Part shown: positions 10,482-21,719 of the stretch, piece after piece
Numbering within the stretch: position 1 is the first letter of the stretch
Layout of the letters: each line of letters begins with the position of its first letter
Source: Isoetes taiwanensis
Taxonomy: Eukaryota; Streptophyta; Lycopodiopsida; Isoetales; Isoetaceae
Length of the DNA stretch: 64,000 nt
Direction: 5' to 3'
Assembly: GCA_021234155.1 (NCBI GenBank)
Contig: JAJEKV010000052.1
Span: 2,722,254-2,786,253, forward strand
Position numbers and translations under genes: made by a program
The notes under the pieces: model-generated
Told to the model about the DNA's origin: nothing
The model's input: only the letters and a program-made list of their open reading frames with translations
The model's database searches: none

Positions 10482-12030
10482 ACAAGGCCCCCAAAATTGA
10501 ACCAATATGATTTTTTTGTTTATAGTTTGTGGGTGAAAACCAAATCTATAAATTTACATGTTACTGGGTTCAAAAGTTTACAAACCATGTCTAGTTATCT
10601 AATATGTTTCATTAACACACTTTTCTAAGGTGATAAACCAATATTGTTTTGTAACGTGGTATTGAATCATGGCAATTTTAATTGGTCTCTGTAACAACTT
10701 AAACTATATGATATGTACTACTGTCTAGTATGTCAAGTTTAGTAGAGTAGTATTTGATCACATCTAACTTTCTCGGTATATTGACATGGCAATTTTAAGC
10801 GCGTAATTGTCATGATGCTTTACACTGATTAATCATCAGCACACAACGTGGTAAACATATTCGTTTTGAATATGCTAATATGGCTTTTTATACCCTATTT
10901 TTCTCCGTGGTACTAAAATGTGATCATTTCAATTAGTTTTTCTAGCAACTTAAAATAAAATGCATGGTACAAACTAATGCTTAGTTTGATTGCATCTTGG
11001 TTTAAATTTGTTAATGTGATTCCTTTTTTAAGATTTCAAATAGATAATCAATACAATTTCAAAACCGTATACGTATACCCAGTTTCTAATATGTGATATT
11101 TACTAGTGCTTTAAAACATGTTTGATATGTCATATGTAGTGATTATTGATTAGGATGTTCCATTATTGATATTGGTTGTCAGTCTTTATTTAGGCGAGAA
11201 AGAAGACAACAAGACGAGAAAGAAGACAACATTTGGAAGTAGTCAACATTCTCATATTCCTAGAAATTGTGCGTACAATTCTGATAGACAGATTGTATAG
11301 ATAAACAACTCTTTAACTGGTCTGAAAAAAAATAACATTAGTCGGAGTAGAGTAGATATGATTACTTCTTTCCACCCATCAGCTTCTGGTCTGAGAGCAC
11401 AAGGCTCCACCGTGCATTCAGTTACATGCAGAGGCAAATGGTGTGGCCAAATATCACCGTTTCTGGTTGGCTTTTTGCCTTAATAGTTATTCCACAAGAT
11501 GGATTGGCTTTAGGAAGATGTAAAACAAACTTTTTGAAACAAAATCAACGCTCTTATTATTGCTAGTTGGATCTCAAGTAATCTTGGCTGAAAGATCACC
11601 TAAGCTCAAAAAATGTTTCGGGATCCCAAGGGTCAAAAAATTCTAAGAGTCATTTGGATTATGAAGAGGATCTGTTACCTGAATTTCCCACAAAAGTGAG
11701 CAAAAGGGTTCTGCATTTATTCTGGCTGCATCATCTTCAATTGTTGGAGCTGTAAAAATGGTGCTGCAGTCCAGCAAGTTTTAATTCACAAAGCTCTTTT
11801 CAAAAAAATGCATAAGGACTGCAAAGTGGCTGCCTCTAGCTCCTAGCTTATGGATTTCTCGCACGCAACTATTGCTATTCTATGTTAAACGACAGTAGAT
11901 GTGAACATAGTAATTGCAATTTTAACATCTACAAATCAACTGGCACAGGGTACCAAGCATAAGAAGCACGTCTACTCACTGCTTGTCCATAGCTATTATA
12001 GCCCCACTCAAATAAGCGCACATGGCTTTG
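10482..12030. other. AT-rich intergenic stretch, nothing recognised
   Basis: No exon, repeat end or RNA gene was identified. The 5' boundary of the L1 LINE lies somewhere near its right end. Confidence 0.5.
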
Positions 12031-12097
12031 TTGAGCAGCGAGAATGGAAGAAGGGGGATGGCGGGAGGAAGGCGCTCGAACCCTCGAACCCTAAAAC

Positions 12098-12385
12098 ATG
12101 CGATACTTCACCATTCTTGAAGAAGGGAGGAAGATCTCATGTGGCTGGTTAATAGGGGATGATGCAGCATTGTGGAGGAGTCTGGTCTTCCACCAAATCT
12201 TCCCTGAGGATTTGTACCAAGCCATCACTCCTTTTAGCCTAATAGAAGAAGAAGATCTTGTAGTTCAGGTTATTGAGACCTGGTTAGGGGAATTTGTAGG
12301 AGATAGAAACGCCCCTGCAGCCGGGGTGTTCAATCCCTTTTGCTCTGGGGCGGAAGGGAGGATTGTAGTAAGGGTTTTCAGTTGA
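12098..12385 (+). CDS. short 5' ORF of the L1 element, unknown function
   Basis: 95 codons with no domain I recognise, acidic in the middle (SLIEEEDLVVQVIETWLGEF). It lies in the presumed 5' untranslated leader, just ahead of ORF1. It may be a separate leader ORF, the true ORF1 start displaced by an indel, or chance. Confidence 0.35.
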   Translation: MRYFTILEEGRKISCGWLIGDDAALWRSLVFHQIFPEDLYQAITPFSLIEEEDLVVQVIETWLGEFVGDRNAPAAGVFNPFCSGAEGRIVVRVFS

Positions 12386-12389
12386 GTTT

Positions 12390-13688
12390 GTGTGCGTGAT
12401 TTGCAAGGTGGTAAGGGTTGATTATAAAATGGGGTGTGGGGCCGGTTTGGAAGGGAAGGAAAGCCTCACCTCGGGGTCTGTGAAGTTGGCAGATGGACAG
12501 ATTTTGGGAAATGTGGGTAAGTGTGATAAGACAGTTGGGACAGCAGTGGGGACAGCACAAGGGGGTACAGGCCCTGGTACGGGCACTGGGATAGATTCTG
12601 GTTTTGAGATTGAAAAGGCATTTTCTGGACTGTTATGTATGTTGAGCAGAAAAGGAAAGGAGCAACTGAAACAGCTTGCTGAGGCGTTGATCAAGCTCGA
12701 GAGCGGACAAGGAAGCGTCAGCTGTGTCACTTTCGGTGATTTCCTTACTTGGCTGCCAAATATGGTGAACACGCGCTCTGAGTCGGGAGTGGGACCCTTG
12801 CACAGGCAACAGGGAGTGATCAAGCCTATCTTGGATTATGGAAATGAAGTCCAGGAAGTGGTCAGGCGAGAGTTGAAGAATCAGCACGTCTCGGCTTGTG
12901 TGGGTAAGCTCAAAAACCCTGCTGTTGAGATTAAACTAAAATATCTTTCAAGTTTGGGTCTCATTGGCTGTGTGCGCCATGAAGGAGTGCTGTTACAGTC
13001 CCTGAAAATAGAGCTTGAGACGGATAAAGATATTTCTATCAGGAATATTTACTGGACTGAATTTCCCTTTTTTATAGTGGAATGCGAAAATCCTCAAACA
13101 GCTACTTTATTATTAAAAAAAGGAACTATTACCAAGGCCAACACCCAGATTTTCTTCCAGAAATGGTACCCTGGCTTCGACCCACAAAATCTGAGTGAGC
13201 TTTTTCATCCAGCTTTTTCATCCTGGACTTCCCTACAGGGTTTAAATCCTATGTACTGGAATGAGCAGTCCCTACTGTCTCTTTTCAAAGACACTGGAAA
13301 CTATATTGCATTAGAGGTCTCCCCTGATAGGCCCCCCAGAGTCTGGGCCCAAATTGACCTTTTGAAACCAATTCCCTGCAGTATTCAATATATTGACTAC
13401 TTTGGGAACTCCAGAACTCTGAAACTGGCTTGGAATGGTCTTCCACAGCCTTATGGCATCTGTGGCATCCGTCTTCATGGTGGAGGAGTATGCATGGGAT
13501 CCCGGGCAGTAAAAGAAACCAAACAGCTGCAAAAAGAGGAGGAATGGATCACTCCTAGGAAAGTGAAAAAACTAAGCACGCCTGCCCAAAAAGTTAAAAA
13601 AAAATATCAATGGGAGTGCAAAAAGAAAAGCAAAAAAATTGAGGGAGAGACAGTTGCAAGAAGAAAATCAAAAGATACAGAAGACTGA
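12390..13688 (+). CDS. L1 ORF1 protein, DUF4283-like RNA-binding region
   Basis: 432 codons. Residues ~230-280 carry the DUF4283 hallmark (FFIVECENPQTATLLLKKG followed by FFQKWYPGFDPQNL). After that comes NPMYWNEQSLLSLFKDTGNY, then VWAQIDLLKPIPCSI, the layout of plant L1 ORF1 before its zinc knuckle. The knuckle is degenerate here: GLPQPYGICGIRLHGGGVC has only two of the usual cysteines in place. The tail is Lys-rich. ORF1 proteins coat the element RNA. The frame stops at 13688 while a good C-terminal extension continues in other frames to 14459. Confidence 0.8.
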   Translation: MCVICKVVRVDYKMGCGAGLEGKESLTSGSVKLADGQILGNVGKCDKTVGTAVGTAQGGTGPGTGTGIDSGFEIEKAFSGLLCMLSRKGKEQLKQLAEALIKLESGQGSVSCVTFGDFLTWLPNMVNTRSESGVGPLHRQQGVIKPILDYGNEVQEVVRRELKNQHVSACVGKLKNPAVEIKLKYLSSLGLIGCVRHEGVLLQSLKIELETDKDISIRNIYWTEFPFFIVECENPQTATLLLKKGTITKANTQIFFQKWYPGFDPQNLSELFHPAFSSWTSLQGLNPMYWNEQSLLSLFKDTGNYIALEVSPDRPPRVWAQIDLLKPIPCSIQYIDYFGNSRTLKLAWNGLPQPYGICGIRLHGGGVCMGSRAVKETKQLQKEEEWITPRKVKKLSTPAQKVKKKYQWECKKKSKKIEGETVARRKSKDTED

Positions 13689-14459
13689 GTGGAGGAAAAA
13701 AGTTAGGTTCAGTGATGCTAATGCTGTCAAGGTCCTTTACAATGCTAAGGGGAAAGGGATCCTCGACCCTGAAGCTTTGGTGGTAACCCCGGCTCATGAA
13801 CACAGGGCCAAGGTCCTTACCATTGAAGAACCTATGGTTCCTCCAATAAATGATTTCTCAGAGTCTGATGACTCTGGAGGCAAATTTCTTGAACAGGGCG
13901 AACCTTCCTTCAAAATTTCACCCCCCCTGTCAAGAATCTTTTTAAGGAACATCCCCCCCTGCAAATGACTGATCAGTCTTCCATAAAGGCTGGTGATCAG
14001 GTGACTCAGGGAGACACTGAGCAGCAGCAAGGTGTTGACTCCCAAGGAAGGGAATCTGAATCTGAGAATGGTGATCTGGTGACACAAGAAGACTTTGAAC
14101 AGCTGCAAGGTGTGGACTCCCCTAGAGGGGAACTAGAATCTCAGGATATTCTCCCTACTGGCCTAATAGTAGGTGACTCTCCAATTCCTTTGGAGCAGGA
14201 GGAACAGTTGCCCCTCTCTAAATTGGGAGCCTTGGGAGAAGAGGATAAGGAGGAAGTGCCCTCCTCTTTGGGTTTAGAACTTGAACTGGACAACCTTCAG
14301 GGCAAGTTCTGGGATGATGGGAAATGTAGTGAAGATGAGTCTGAGGCTATTGAAGAGGTCGAGACTTTCTTCACACCACAAACAACTAAGAAAACCAGGC
14401 AGAGAAAGGTCTATACTCCCAACCAGTATGGGCCTATTACTAGATCCAAAAAACCATGA
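13639..14459 (+). CDS. C-terminal part of L1 ORF1, out of frame with the N-terminal part
   Basis: Open frames at 13639-13968 and 13965-14459 continue ORF1 through two frame changes, one near 13680 and one at the C run near 13952. The product is acidic (many Glu, Asp and Gln) and ends in a basic TRQRKVYTPNQYGPITRSK motif typical of plant LINE ORF1 ends. Its stop TGA overlaps the ORF2 start as ATGA at 14456-14459, which fits stop-and-restart translation. Confidence 0.65.
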
Positions 14460-16624
14460 GGATAGTGACCTGGAATCTTAGGGGAATTAAGGGCCCCTTG
14501 AAGCGCAAGCGTGCAATTATAGCTATGAAGGAAATGAGGGCTGACATCATCCTAGTCCAGGAACACAGGTTGCCAAGCTTTGAAGCTTCCAACCTTGGGA
14601 GATGGGTAATGCCTAATGGCAGCTCCATTTGGTCTCCTGCAGATGGGACAAAGGGAGGGATTTGCATAATTTGGAATTCTCTCCCATCTGTTGGTTCTTA
14701 CCAAAACCCCAGTGGCAGATGGCAGGTGGTTTTCCTAAAAATTAATGAGGAAGTAGTTGGGGTCATTAATGTGTATGCCTCTACTGATCCAGGGGAGAGG
14801 GAAAAACAATGGAAAGAGATGGCAGATTGGTTGAGTTCCCAAAAGGCTGACTGTTGGATTCTGAGTGGAGACTTCAACAATACCCCCCAGTGGGACCAAA
14901 AACTAGGGAAAAAGTTTAATATGACAAGGAATGAAAGGGTTCAATGGGATAGACTGATATCCTTATTTGTCTATCAAGCACCATGTTCCTCAAATGTGTA
15001 TTCATGGAGCAACAAGAGAGCAGGGAATGACAGGGTTTTCTGTCTTCTTGACAGGTTCTACACTAGAGATTGCTCTTGGCCTCAGATGATCATCAAAGGT
15101 GACCACAATAACTCAATTTCAGACCATTTTCCCCAATATTTGGAGTATGGAAACTCACTTAAGGGAGGGGCTAACTCTCCTTTTAAGCTGAACACTAGTC
15201 TGCTTAATAATAATAGGTTCTGCCAGGACTTTCAGGATTTCTATAAAGCATTGCAACCATTGCAGCCGAGTGGATCCATGAAAGGGTTTGTCATGAGAAT
15301 GAGACAAATCAAAGATTGGCTAAAAATCTGGGGTAAAAACTGGAATGACAAATTGAAAAAGGAAAAAAGGGAGACTTATTTGCAGATGAAGGAGGTCAGA
15401 CAAAGAATTTTTGGAGATCCACACAATGTTATATTACAGAGGGAGGAGGAAGTTTTGGAAAGGAAGGTTAAGAATATCGAAGAGTCTGAGGCTCGTGGTC
15501 TGATAATTAAAAGTAAATGTGTTAACATTAATTGCATGGATAGGTGCAGTTCCAAATTATTCTTCAAAACAGCCAAAGGAAGGATTGGAATTGTTTCCAT
15601 TTCAGAAGAGGACAAAATCATATCAGGGCAGGAAAATCTGATGAATTTCTTTCATGAAAAATATAGCAAATTGTTTGCTGAGGAGGAGGTGGACTCAAAT
15701 AGTTTCCAGAGTTTCTTTGATAAACTTGGACCAGCTGACCAAGCTCTGGATGACACACAGCTCCTTATGTGCCCTACTGAAGGTGAGATAGAGAAGGTTC
15801 TCAAAGGAATGGCAAGTGGCAAGAGCCCTGGCCCAGATGGCATCCCTCCTGAATTTCTGGTTGCCTTTTGGGACATTCTCAGGAAGGATGTCACTACCTT
15901 TATTCAGGGTGCCTGGTCTGCCCTAAAACTTCATCCTGCTATAAATGCTGGATTAATTGCTCTAATTCCCAAGGTAGATGCTCCTGCCTCTTTCTCTGAT
16001 TGGATTCCAATCTCTCTCACCAATGCTACTTATAAAATTTTGGCAAAAATTCTTGCAAATAGAATTAAAGAGACCTTGCAGAAGATCATCAACCCAGTTC
16101 AATCTGCTTTTCTCCCTGGAAGAAGCATTTTGGATAATTTTATTGGTGCCCACGAGGGTCTGCATTGGAACCTTATCTCCAAGCAGAATTGCATGCTGGT
16201 TAAATTGGATTTTAAACGAGCATATGACACCATTCACTGGGAATTTTTATACAAAGCAATGGCCCAGCTGGGGTTCTCTGAAAAAGTGATCAGCAGGATT
16301 CATAGCTTAAATGTTGCTAGCTGTTCTGCTGTCCTAGTTAATGGTACTCCATCAAAATTTTTTGAGTGCAAGAGAGGGGTCAGACAGGGCTGTCCCTTGG
16401 CCCCTTACCTTTTCCTAATAGTTGCAGAAATGGTGACAAGGGCGACCACATCCCTTCTAGCTGCCAAAGAAATCCAAAGTCTCCAATTGCCTAAGAATCT
16501 GGGAGAGTTCTCACTAATGCAGTATGCAGATGATACTTTTGCCTTCCTTCAAAATGATGGATACAGTCTTCCAAATTTCCTACAGATGCTAAATTTGTTT
16601 GGAGGAGCCTCTGGGGTTAACTGA
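14456..16624 (+). CDS. L1 ORF2: endonuclease plus reverse transcriptase
   Basis: 722 codons. Endonuclease motifs in order are TWNLRG, VQEHR, VINVYAST, LSGDFN and ISDHFP, matching the AP-endonuclease active site. Reverse transcriptase follows: GLIALIPK, DWIPISLTN (Ile where Arg is usual), QSAFLPGRSILDNF, VKLDFKRAYDTIHW, RGVRQGCPLAPYLF and the catalytic MQYADDTFAF. The frame ends at SGVN. The sequence continues in the next frame with NKDKSTI, as expected after loss of one G from a Trp codon (AACTG-AACAAGG), so a single-base deletion explains the stop. The protein nicks the target and primes reverse transcription there. Confidence 0.93.
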   Translation: MRIVTWNLRGIKGPLKRKRAIIAMKEMRADIILVQEHRLPSFEASNLGRWVMPNGSSIWSPADGTKGGICIIWNSLPSVGSYQNPSGRWQVVFLKINEEVVGVINVYASTDPGEREKQWKEMADWLSSQKADCWILSGDFNNTPQWDQKLGKKFNMTRNERVQWDRLISLFVYQAPCSSNVYSWSNKRAGNDRVFCLLDRFYTRDCSWPQMIIKGDHNNSISDHFPQYLEYGNSLKGGANSPFKLNTSLLNNNRFCQDFQDFYKALQPLQPSGSMKGFVMRMRQIKDWLKIWGKNWNDKLKKEKRETYLQMKEVRQRIFGDPHNVILQREEEVLERKVKNIEESEARGLIIKSKCVNINCMDRCSSKLFFKTAKGRIGIVSISEEDKIISGQENLMNFFHEKYSKLFAEEEVDSNSFQSFFDKLGPADQALDDTQLLMCPTEGEIEKVLKGMASGKSPGPDGIPPEFLVAFWDILRKDVTTFIQGAWSALKLHPAINAGLIALIPKVDAPASFSDWIPISLTNATYKILAKILANRIKETLQKIINPVQSAFLPGRSILDNFIGAHEGLHWNLISKQNCMLVKLDFKRAYDTIHWEFLYKAMAQLGFSEKVISRIHSLNVASCSAVLVNGTPSKFFECKRGVRQGCPLAPYLFLIVAEMVTRATTSLLAAKEIQSLQLPKNLGEFSLMQYADDTFAFLQNDGYSLPNFLQMLNLFGGASGVN

Positions 16625-18210
16625 ACAAGGATAAAAGCACTATTGTCCTACAGTCTGAAGAAGAGATGATTCATGGTATAAAGGTTACAGGCCACAAAAC
16701 AGCTACCAAATTGCTTGGCCTCCCTCTGGCTATTAATATGAATCTGACAGGTTTATGGGACCCCATTGTTAACAGGATGAAGAAAAAAATACAAATGTAT
16801 CCAAAATCCCTGTCAATTGCAGGTAGGGTCGAGATTATTAACAGTGTGATTGCAAGCACCCACATCTTCTTCTCCTCTGCCATCATTGCTGACAAAGCCT
16901 CTTATAGGAAACTGGAGACAGCCATGAGGGATTATATTTGGCAAGGTGCCAGAATGGTATCATGGGATAATTTGACTTTGCCCAAAAAGGAGGGGGGGTT
17001 GGGTTGCAAGGATTTGTTTGTCCAAGCCCAAGCTTTGGCTGCAAAGCTGGTTTGGAGGTCTTTGATGTCCAATGCTCCCTCACCAGCTATGAAACTTATA
17101 AAATACTGGTTGGAGGAAACTTCCCTGGTGGGAGCTCCCTCCCTCCCACATCAGCTTCCAGATTCAGCCTTCTATCAGCTCAATTCTGCCCCTGGTACTT
17201 CAAAAATCTTGAGAAGAATCTTCTCTGCTTGGAATCAGGCATCCCTGTGCTTCAGAGCTCGACCTCTTGGCTCAATTAATGATACTTTTGGCTTTTTTTG
17301 GCATCAGGATTTAGCTGAGGAAGAGGAAGGTTGTTTGGCTCTGAAACATCCTCTTAAATATAAAGAATGGTGTCATGCAGGTCTTCACACCATTGGGGCT
17401 ATGAGAATTAATGACAGATGGAAAGACTGGGATGATATATCTGGAACTCTGGCTGACACTGACACAAATAAAAATATCTATGTGGCTCTCACTAGAAACC
17501 CAGTTGGAAATCCAGTGGGACATACAACTGATGCCCCAAATTGGTCATGTGGCGGGCAGGCATACAAAGTCTCCAAAATCTATAGCTTGCTGTTGGACAA
17601 ATCTCAACTAAAAGTCTGTAGAGCATGGGACTGCCAACAGGATTTAGACATCACCATTATAAGGCAGGGCTGGAAACTTCAATGTGCCAATAAAATTGGG
17701 TTCTTCAGATGGTTAGTGCTGAACAAAAGCCTTAAAACAAATGGTTTTAGGGCTCAATTTAATAATCAAGTTACAGACTTATGCCCGCTGGGCTGTGGAT
17801 CAATGGAAACAAGTTCACATGTCTTCATCTGCCCTTGGTTAGCTCCTTTCTGGCAGTGGATTCTTCCCTTGGTGCAGCAAATCCCCTCTGATGAGGCCTC
17901 TTTGCTGCACTACCTTAACCAAAGATCCCCCTTTATGGGTACCATTCGGGCTCTCACATGCTGGGCTATATGGAAACATAGAAATGGGGTAGCTATCACA
18001 GGGTGGGCCCCAGATTTAAACAAGCTCAAAGCTTCTTTTCAGGTCCATCTAGCTGAAGCTGCCATGGCTCACAGAGCAAAACAGGGCCTGAACTATGATA
18101 GACAATGGGATTCCCTGGGAACTTTTGATGGTTTCTTCCAATTTTTCTCTCTGCTTTTTAATGATGTGGATTCTTTGGTTGACAGAGCTCTTGGTGAGGA
18201 GGCATCATGA
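16622..18210 (+). CDS. C-terminal part of L1 ORF2 (thumb and zinc-binding region)
   Basis: It continues ORF2 in the next frame. Motifs are KLLGLPLAINM, SLSIAGRVEIINSV, WDNLTLPKKEGGLG and, near the end, a zf-RVT segment (NKIGFFRWLVLNKSLKTNGF, DLCPLGCG, SHVFICPWL) followed by WAIWKHRNG. It ends at TGA 18208-18210. Confidence 0.9.
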
Positions 18211-18541
18211 AGGTGGGCATGCTCGGGATGTAGATCCTGCTATTGTCCCTTTATCAGCACTGGAGATCATCGATGCTCTGTTCTGGCTTAAGACAGAGGT
18301 TATTAGCTGCATTACTTTCAATCGTCTGCTGGAGGATGAGGACCTTTGGAGGTTCAATCCGGAGATAAACCCATATTTCCGAGCTAAACTCAAGATCCAT
18401 GAAGACGCTCGGGATTCCTGGGTCATGTACCTGCTGGACTCTACAGGTTATGGTCCGAATGAACTGGATGATCTGATGTTCATTCATACAGAGGAGGCCT
18501 TCGCTATCATCACTCTTGATGGGGTGCCTGATATTCTGTGA
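18191..18541 (+). CDS. 3' ORF of the L1 element, unknown function
   Basis: About 115 open codons overlap the end of ORF2 in another frame and run to TGA at 18541. The sequence (PLSALEIIDALFWLKTEV, then NPEINPYFRAKLKIHEDARD) is acidic, helical-looking and matches no domain I know. The lower bound is where it leaves the ORF2 region; an upstream Met in the same frame is at 18095. It may be a C-terminal extension of ORF2 now out of frame, or a separate small protein. Confidence 0.4.
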   Translation: MVRRHHEGGHARDVDPAIVPLSALEIIDALFWLKTEVISCITFNRLLEDEDLWRFNPEINPYFRAKLKIHEDARDSWVMYLLDSTGYGPNELDDLMFIHTEEAFAIITLDGVPDIL

Positions 18542-18806
18542 AATCAGTCTGAGACAGGGATCTTTAAACTGATGTCGTGACCACAAGTCTAGACTATATT
18601 TGGTTTTGGTTTTATTTGAACTACTGTTATAAGGTGTTCTTTTTTTGACTGGGTTTCCTTCCTTTAAAGGATTTTGGTGGCTATTCCTAGCCATCCTTCT
18701 CCATGGTGGGGCTTGTTCGCCTACTATGGTTCTTTTGTATGTAAATCTATGTAACTTTTCCATACACTAATATAAATCTGCTGTTTCCTCAAAAAAAAAA
18801 AAAAAA

Positions 18807-19950
18807 CCCAGCCAAACCTAGTGTCCTAGGTCTGACATCAACCCCTGGTCAATCCCACGGGTTGTATTATCAATCCAGACTCCATTTTCATGCAAGTCAT
18901 TGGTACTTAACATCCCTTAGCCTTCGATCTTTGTATCACTATACAATTTTAATATAGATAAACCATAAGCCTTTGTATACAATTTGTATACACGTGTCTA
19001 TACAAAAAAATGTGTTATTTAATCCTTCAAGTCAAGGCTCAGCTTCTATGTCCTTACCAATGATTATATCATTTAAAACAAATGTTTATGCCTAGTCAAT
19101 ATTCCATGTTCCTGAATCCATTAGATCAGGCCTTTATTTGTATCAAGAAAAATGCATATAAAGTTAGTACTCAATTTAGCAGATTGGCTTTACTGCCCCC
19201 TAATGGAGAAATGGACATCTACACCTTAGTTTTTAGAAGCCCATGTATTACTTGTGCTTTCTTTTAAAATGCTACTTCTAACAAACGTTTATTTTTACAA
19301 CTAATGGTTCCAACATCTTCCTTACGTATGTAGCATGACACTAATGCCCTGTTTTGTGTCTTTAAACATATATTTATTTTGGGGTGGCATTCAATCATAA
19401 TAACCCTTTCCTTTTCCTTTTTAAACCCAGAACTACGTCTCTTCCTTTTCAAACCCATATCTATGTCTCTTCCTTTTCTATCTTTATTGTTTTGAAATAT
19501 TCTTTTCAGCCTCTCTTTGTCTGGTTTTGTTGACTGCCAGATGCAACATATTGCTTCCAATAGTATTTATAAGCTAATTATGAACTATGATTATCATACT
19601 TTGTCTGGTTTTTGCATGCTAGCCTTATGTTTAAAATCCTTGGGCTCCTATATCCTAAGGTCTAGCCCATCCTCATAAATGTATTAACGTTTTATGTAGA
19701 CCATTTCCTAGATGAGAATGAAAATGAAAATTCAGAGCATAAACTCAGAAACGGAAATTCAGAGCATAAACTTCCTTTAAATATAAGAGCTGTGAACATA
19801 AAGCTATTTAACTATTCAGTTTTTGCATCCCAGTTAAACCACTTTGGAATTCAGCATCCATGCTTCATTAAACAAAAAGAAGGCAGGTAGTTACCTCTAT
19901 TTCGGCTATAGCTTCATTCACATATGTTTATCCATAGTAAAATTAAGTTT
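18807..19950. other. AT-rich stretch, nothing recognised
   Basis: No coding signal or repeat boundary was seen between the L1 tail and the exon at 19958. It may be intron or 3' UTR of the minus-strand gene above it. Confidence 0.4.
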
Positions 19951-19957
19951 ATAAAAC

Positions 19958-20981
19958 CTGTTTTTATCTCTGAGAAGAGCTTGATACAGTTTTTTCATGA
20001 GAGCATCTTCAGCTTGTATATCTTCAAAAGTTTGTTCAAATCCAAGTCCAGATCTACCACATCCAACTAAAACAAAGCTAGAAAAGAGACAAGGGCAGGA
20101 GAGGTCCGGTACCTGCAGCCAATCAACAAAACTTTAGCATAAAAATGGTAAAGATTGAAGGGCCAAAAGGTACAATGGAGCCTCTCGGTTTATAACCGAT
20201 CAGCCCTTGTATCCTTTTGCCCTGTTAGTATAAGATAGGAGATCTGTAGTTTATAATATAAAATTGTAAAATTGTAACTAAAGATTGCATTTCATGTTAT
20301 CAAACCTGATGTAAATGGCCTCACAATCACTTTGTGCATATTAGATCAGCATATCACTGTTTTTTTGTCCATTTGAGATCAAATATACCTGAATTTCGTC
20401 TTGATCTGAGGTGTATTCTTCAGCTTGCTGTGTTTCAGGTATGCTGGTTCCCCCTTTACTATTACCACCAGAATGATTGTTGTATGCAGTTCTACCACCA
20501 TAATTTCCTTTCTTGTTTGCCAGGGATCCTTTAGGATGCTCTGCTTCCCTTTTAAAGTTGGGATCTTTTCTGTGGTCCCCCATTCTTTTGGACAATAACT
20601 TGTAATCAGATAAAGACAAACAGGCCTGGAATTCCTCTTCGAGCCACTTTTCTTCCAAGGATTCCTCCTCTGAACTATATCCACAAGGGCAGCCGTCTGA
20701 ATCAAATTCTCCCTCCATGTCGATTAGGGATTTTAAGGCTTTAGTAGTACTTTTTCAATAAATCATGTATCTGTTTCTTCATGTGCCGAAAATCTTATTC
20801 TAAAGCCTACTACTGCAGCTCTGCTTTAGGTTTTGACCTATGATTTTCTAAAGCACAATCCATGAAGGACGATTTTTCTTACCTTTTGTTTTGCCTCCAG
20901 ACTGCCATACGTGCCGGATCCTTTATCCCAGAGATTTCTAGCATGTGGTTGCCAGGATGGTTGCCAGACGTCCCAATCCAT
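19958..20981 (-). CDS. predicted multi-exon gene, acidic protein of unknown family
   Basis: Three blocks look like exons. 20981-20883 begins MDWDVWQPSWQP and ends at an AAG|GTAAGA donor. 20718-20389 encodes an acidic Ser/Glu stretch (CGYSSEEESLEEKWLEEEF) then a Gly/Asn-rich part, ending CAG|GTATAT. 20066-19958 begins after TTTTAG and reads GCGRSGLGFEQTFEDIQAED, ending AACAG|GTTTTA. The phases do not join directly, so at least one exon or splice site is missed. GRSGLGFE recalls the Gly-rich start of a G-patch but is too short to assign. Confidence 0.4.
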
Positions 20982-21475
20982 AGCATAAAACTGGTGGCGC
21001 CGGATTTATCTTAACTGCTCCTTGACTTCACTTAGCTTCGAGGCCGAGTTAGGTAAGGGTTTATTCCAGCTATGCATATTGATATTATCCTATTTCTATT
21101 TTCCCAGCCATACGTTAGATAATATAATGCTCCTCTTTTTTTAAAAAAAAAGGAAAACAAATATAGCTCATTTATTTCAATGGTCTTGGTACTCTGCATT
21201 AAGTAATGTTAACCTCTTGTAGACCTTCTTTTTTCATTCCTATTTCTTATAGAACCATCATGCTTCAGAAATTGTTAAAGGGGGTCCCCTTGGCTTTTAA
21301 AAGATATTTATATTACCCTTTCCCGCTTAATGCTTGACTGAATAAATACATATTTAAAAAAAAAAAAAAAAAAAAAAAAGCGCACATTAGACATTGCATG
21401 ACCTCAGTTGGAATTACCAAAACAAAGACTCTTCTTAATAGATGTTATGATCTGAATCAACACAAAACGAGCTAC

Positions 21476-21684
21476 CATTTGGCCCTACACCTAGTTGCCC
21501 AGCTTGTCCGCCACCCCACAAATATACGGAACCATTAACGATACATGTATGAATGCCTCCACATGCAATATGATTAACATTGATGCCTTCCAAAACAACC
21601 ACGCTCCTTGATAGCACTTCTTTGTTTGGAGATTGAAGGGCGTGGTGGTCAAGATGACCCATACAAACCAACCCGCATGTATAT
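21476..21684 (-). CDS. single exon encoding one RCC1 repeat
   Basis: After a TTTACAG acceptor the exon reads YTCGLVCMGHLDHH, then VVVLEGINVNHIACGG, IHTCIVNGSVYLWGGG and QAGQLGVG. This is the RCC1 repeat signature (CGG-HT, then VYxWGxGxxGQLG). RCC1-family proteins in plants include the UV-B receptor UVR8 and several chromatin or organelle proteins. The other repeats of the propeller were not found nearby. A donor GTAGCT closes the exon; read-through hits a stop near 21435. It may be an exon of a long-intron gene or a stranded fragment. Confidence 0.6.
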
Positions 21685-21719
21685 CTGTAAATATGAAATG
21701 GACACAAGAAGACAGTCAA

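Larger units (their letters stand above)
12040..18806 (+). mobile_element. nearly full-length L1-type LINE
   Basis: About 6.75 kb contains, in order, a short 5' ORF, an ORF1 with a DUF4283-like domain, ORF2 with apurinic endonuclease, reverse transcriptase and a C-terminal zinc-binding region, a short 3' ORF, and a poly(A) tail at 18790-18806. This is the plant L1 organisation. ORF1 has two frame breaks and ORF2 one, so the copy is inactive but recent-looking. The 5' end is approximate and I could not find target-site duplications. It is a different family from the LINEs at 4.8 kb and 49-53 kb. Confidence 0.9.

Noticed and set aside
12422-12823. Minus-strand frames within the L1 element
   Set aside because: Shadows of ORF1 on the opposite strand, with Pro/Ser bias caused by the sense codons.
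20085-20155. Possible repeat pair with 63190-63275
   Set aside because: Only two short motifs agree; too weak to claim a shared element.
21435-21475. RCC1 frame read to its stop as a natural C terminus
   Set aside because: The sequence after GQLGVG does not fit the repeat and a GT donor lies before it, so this is more likely intron.
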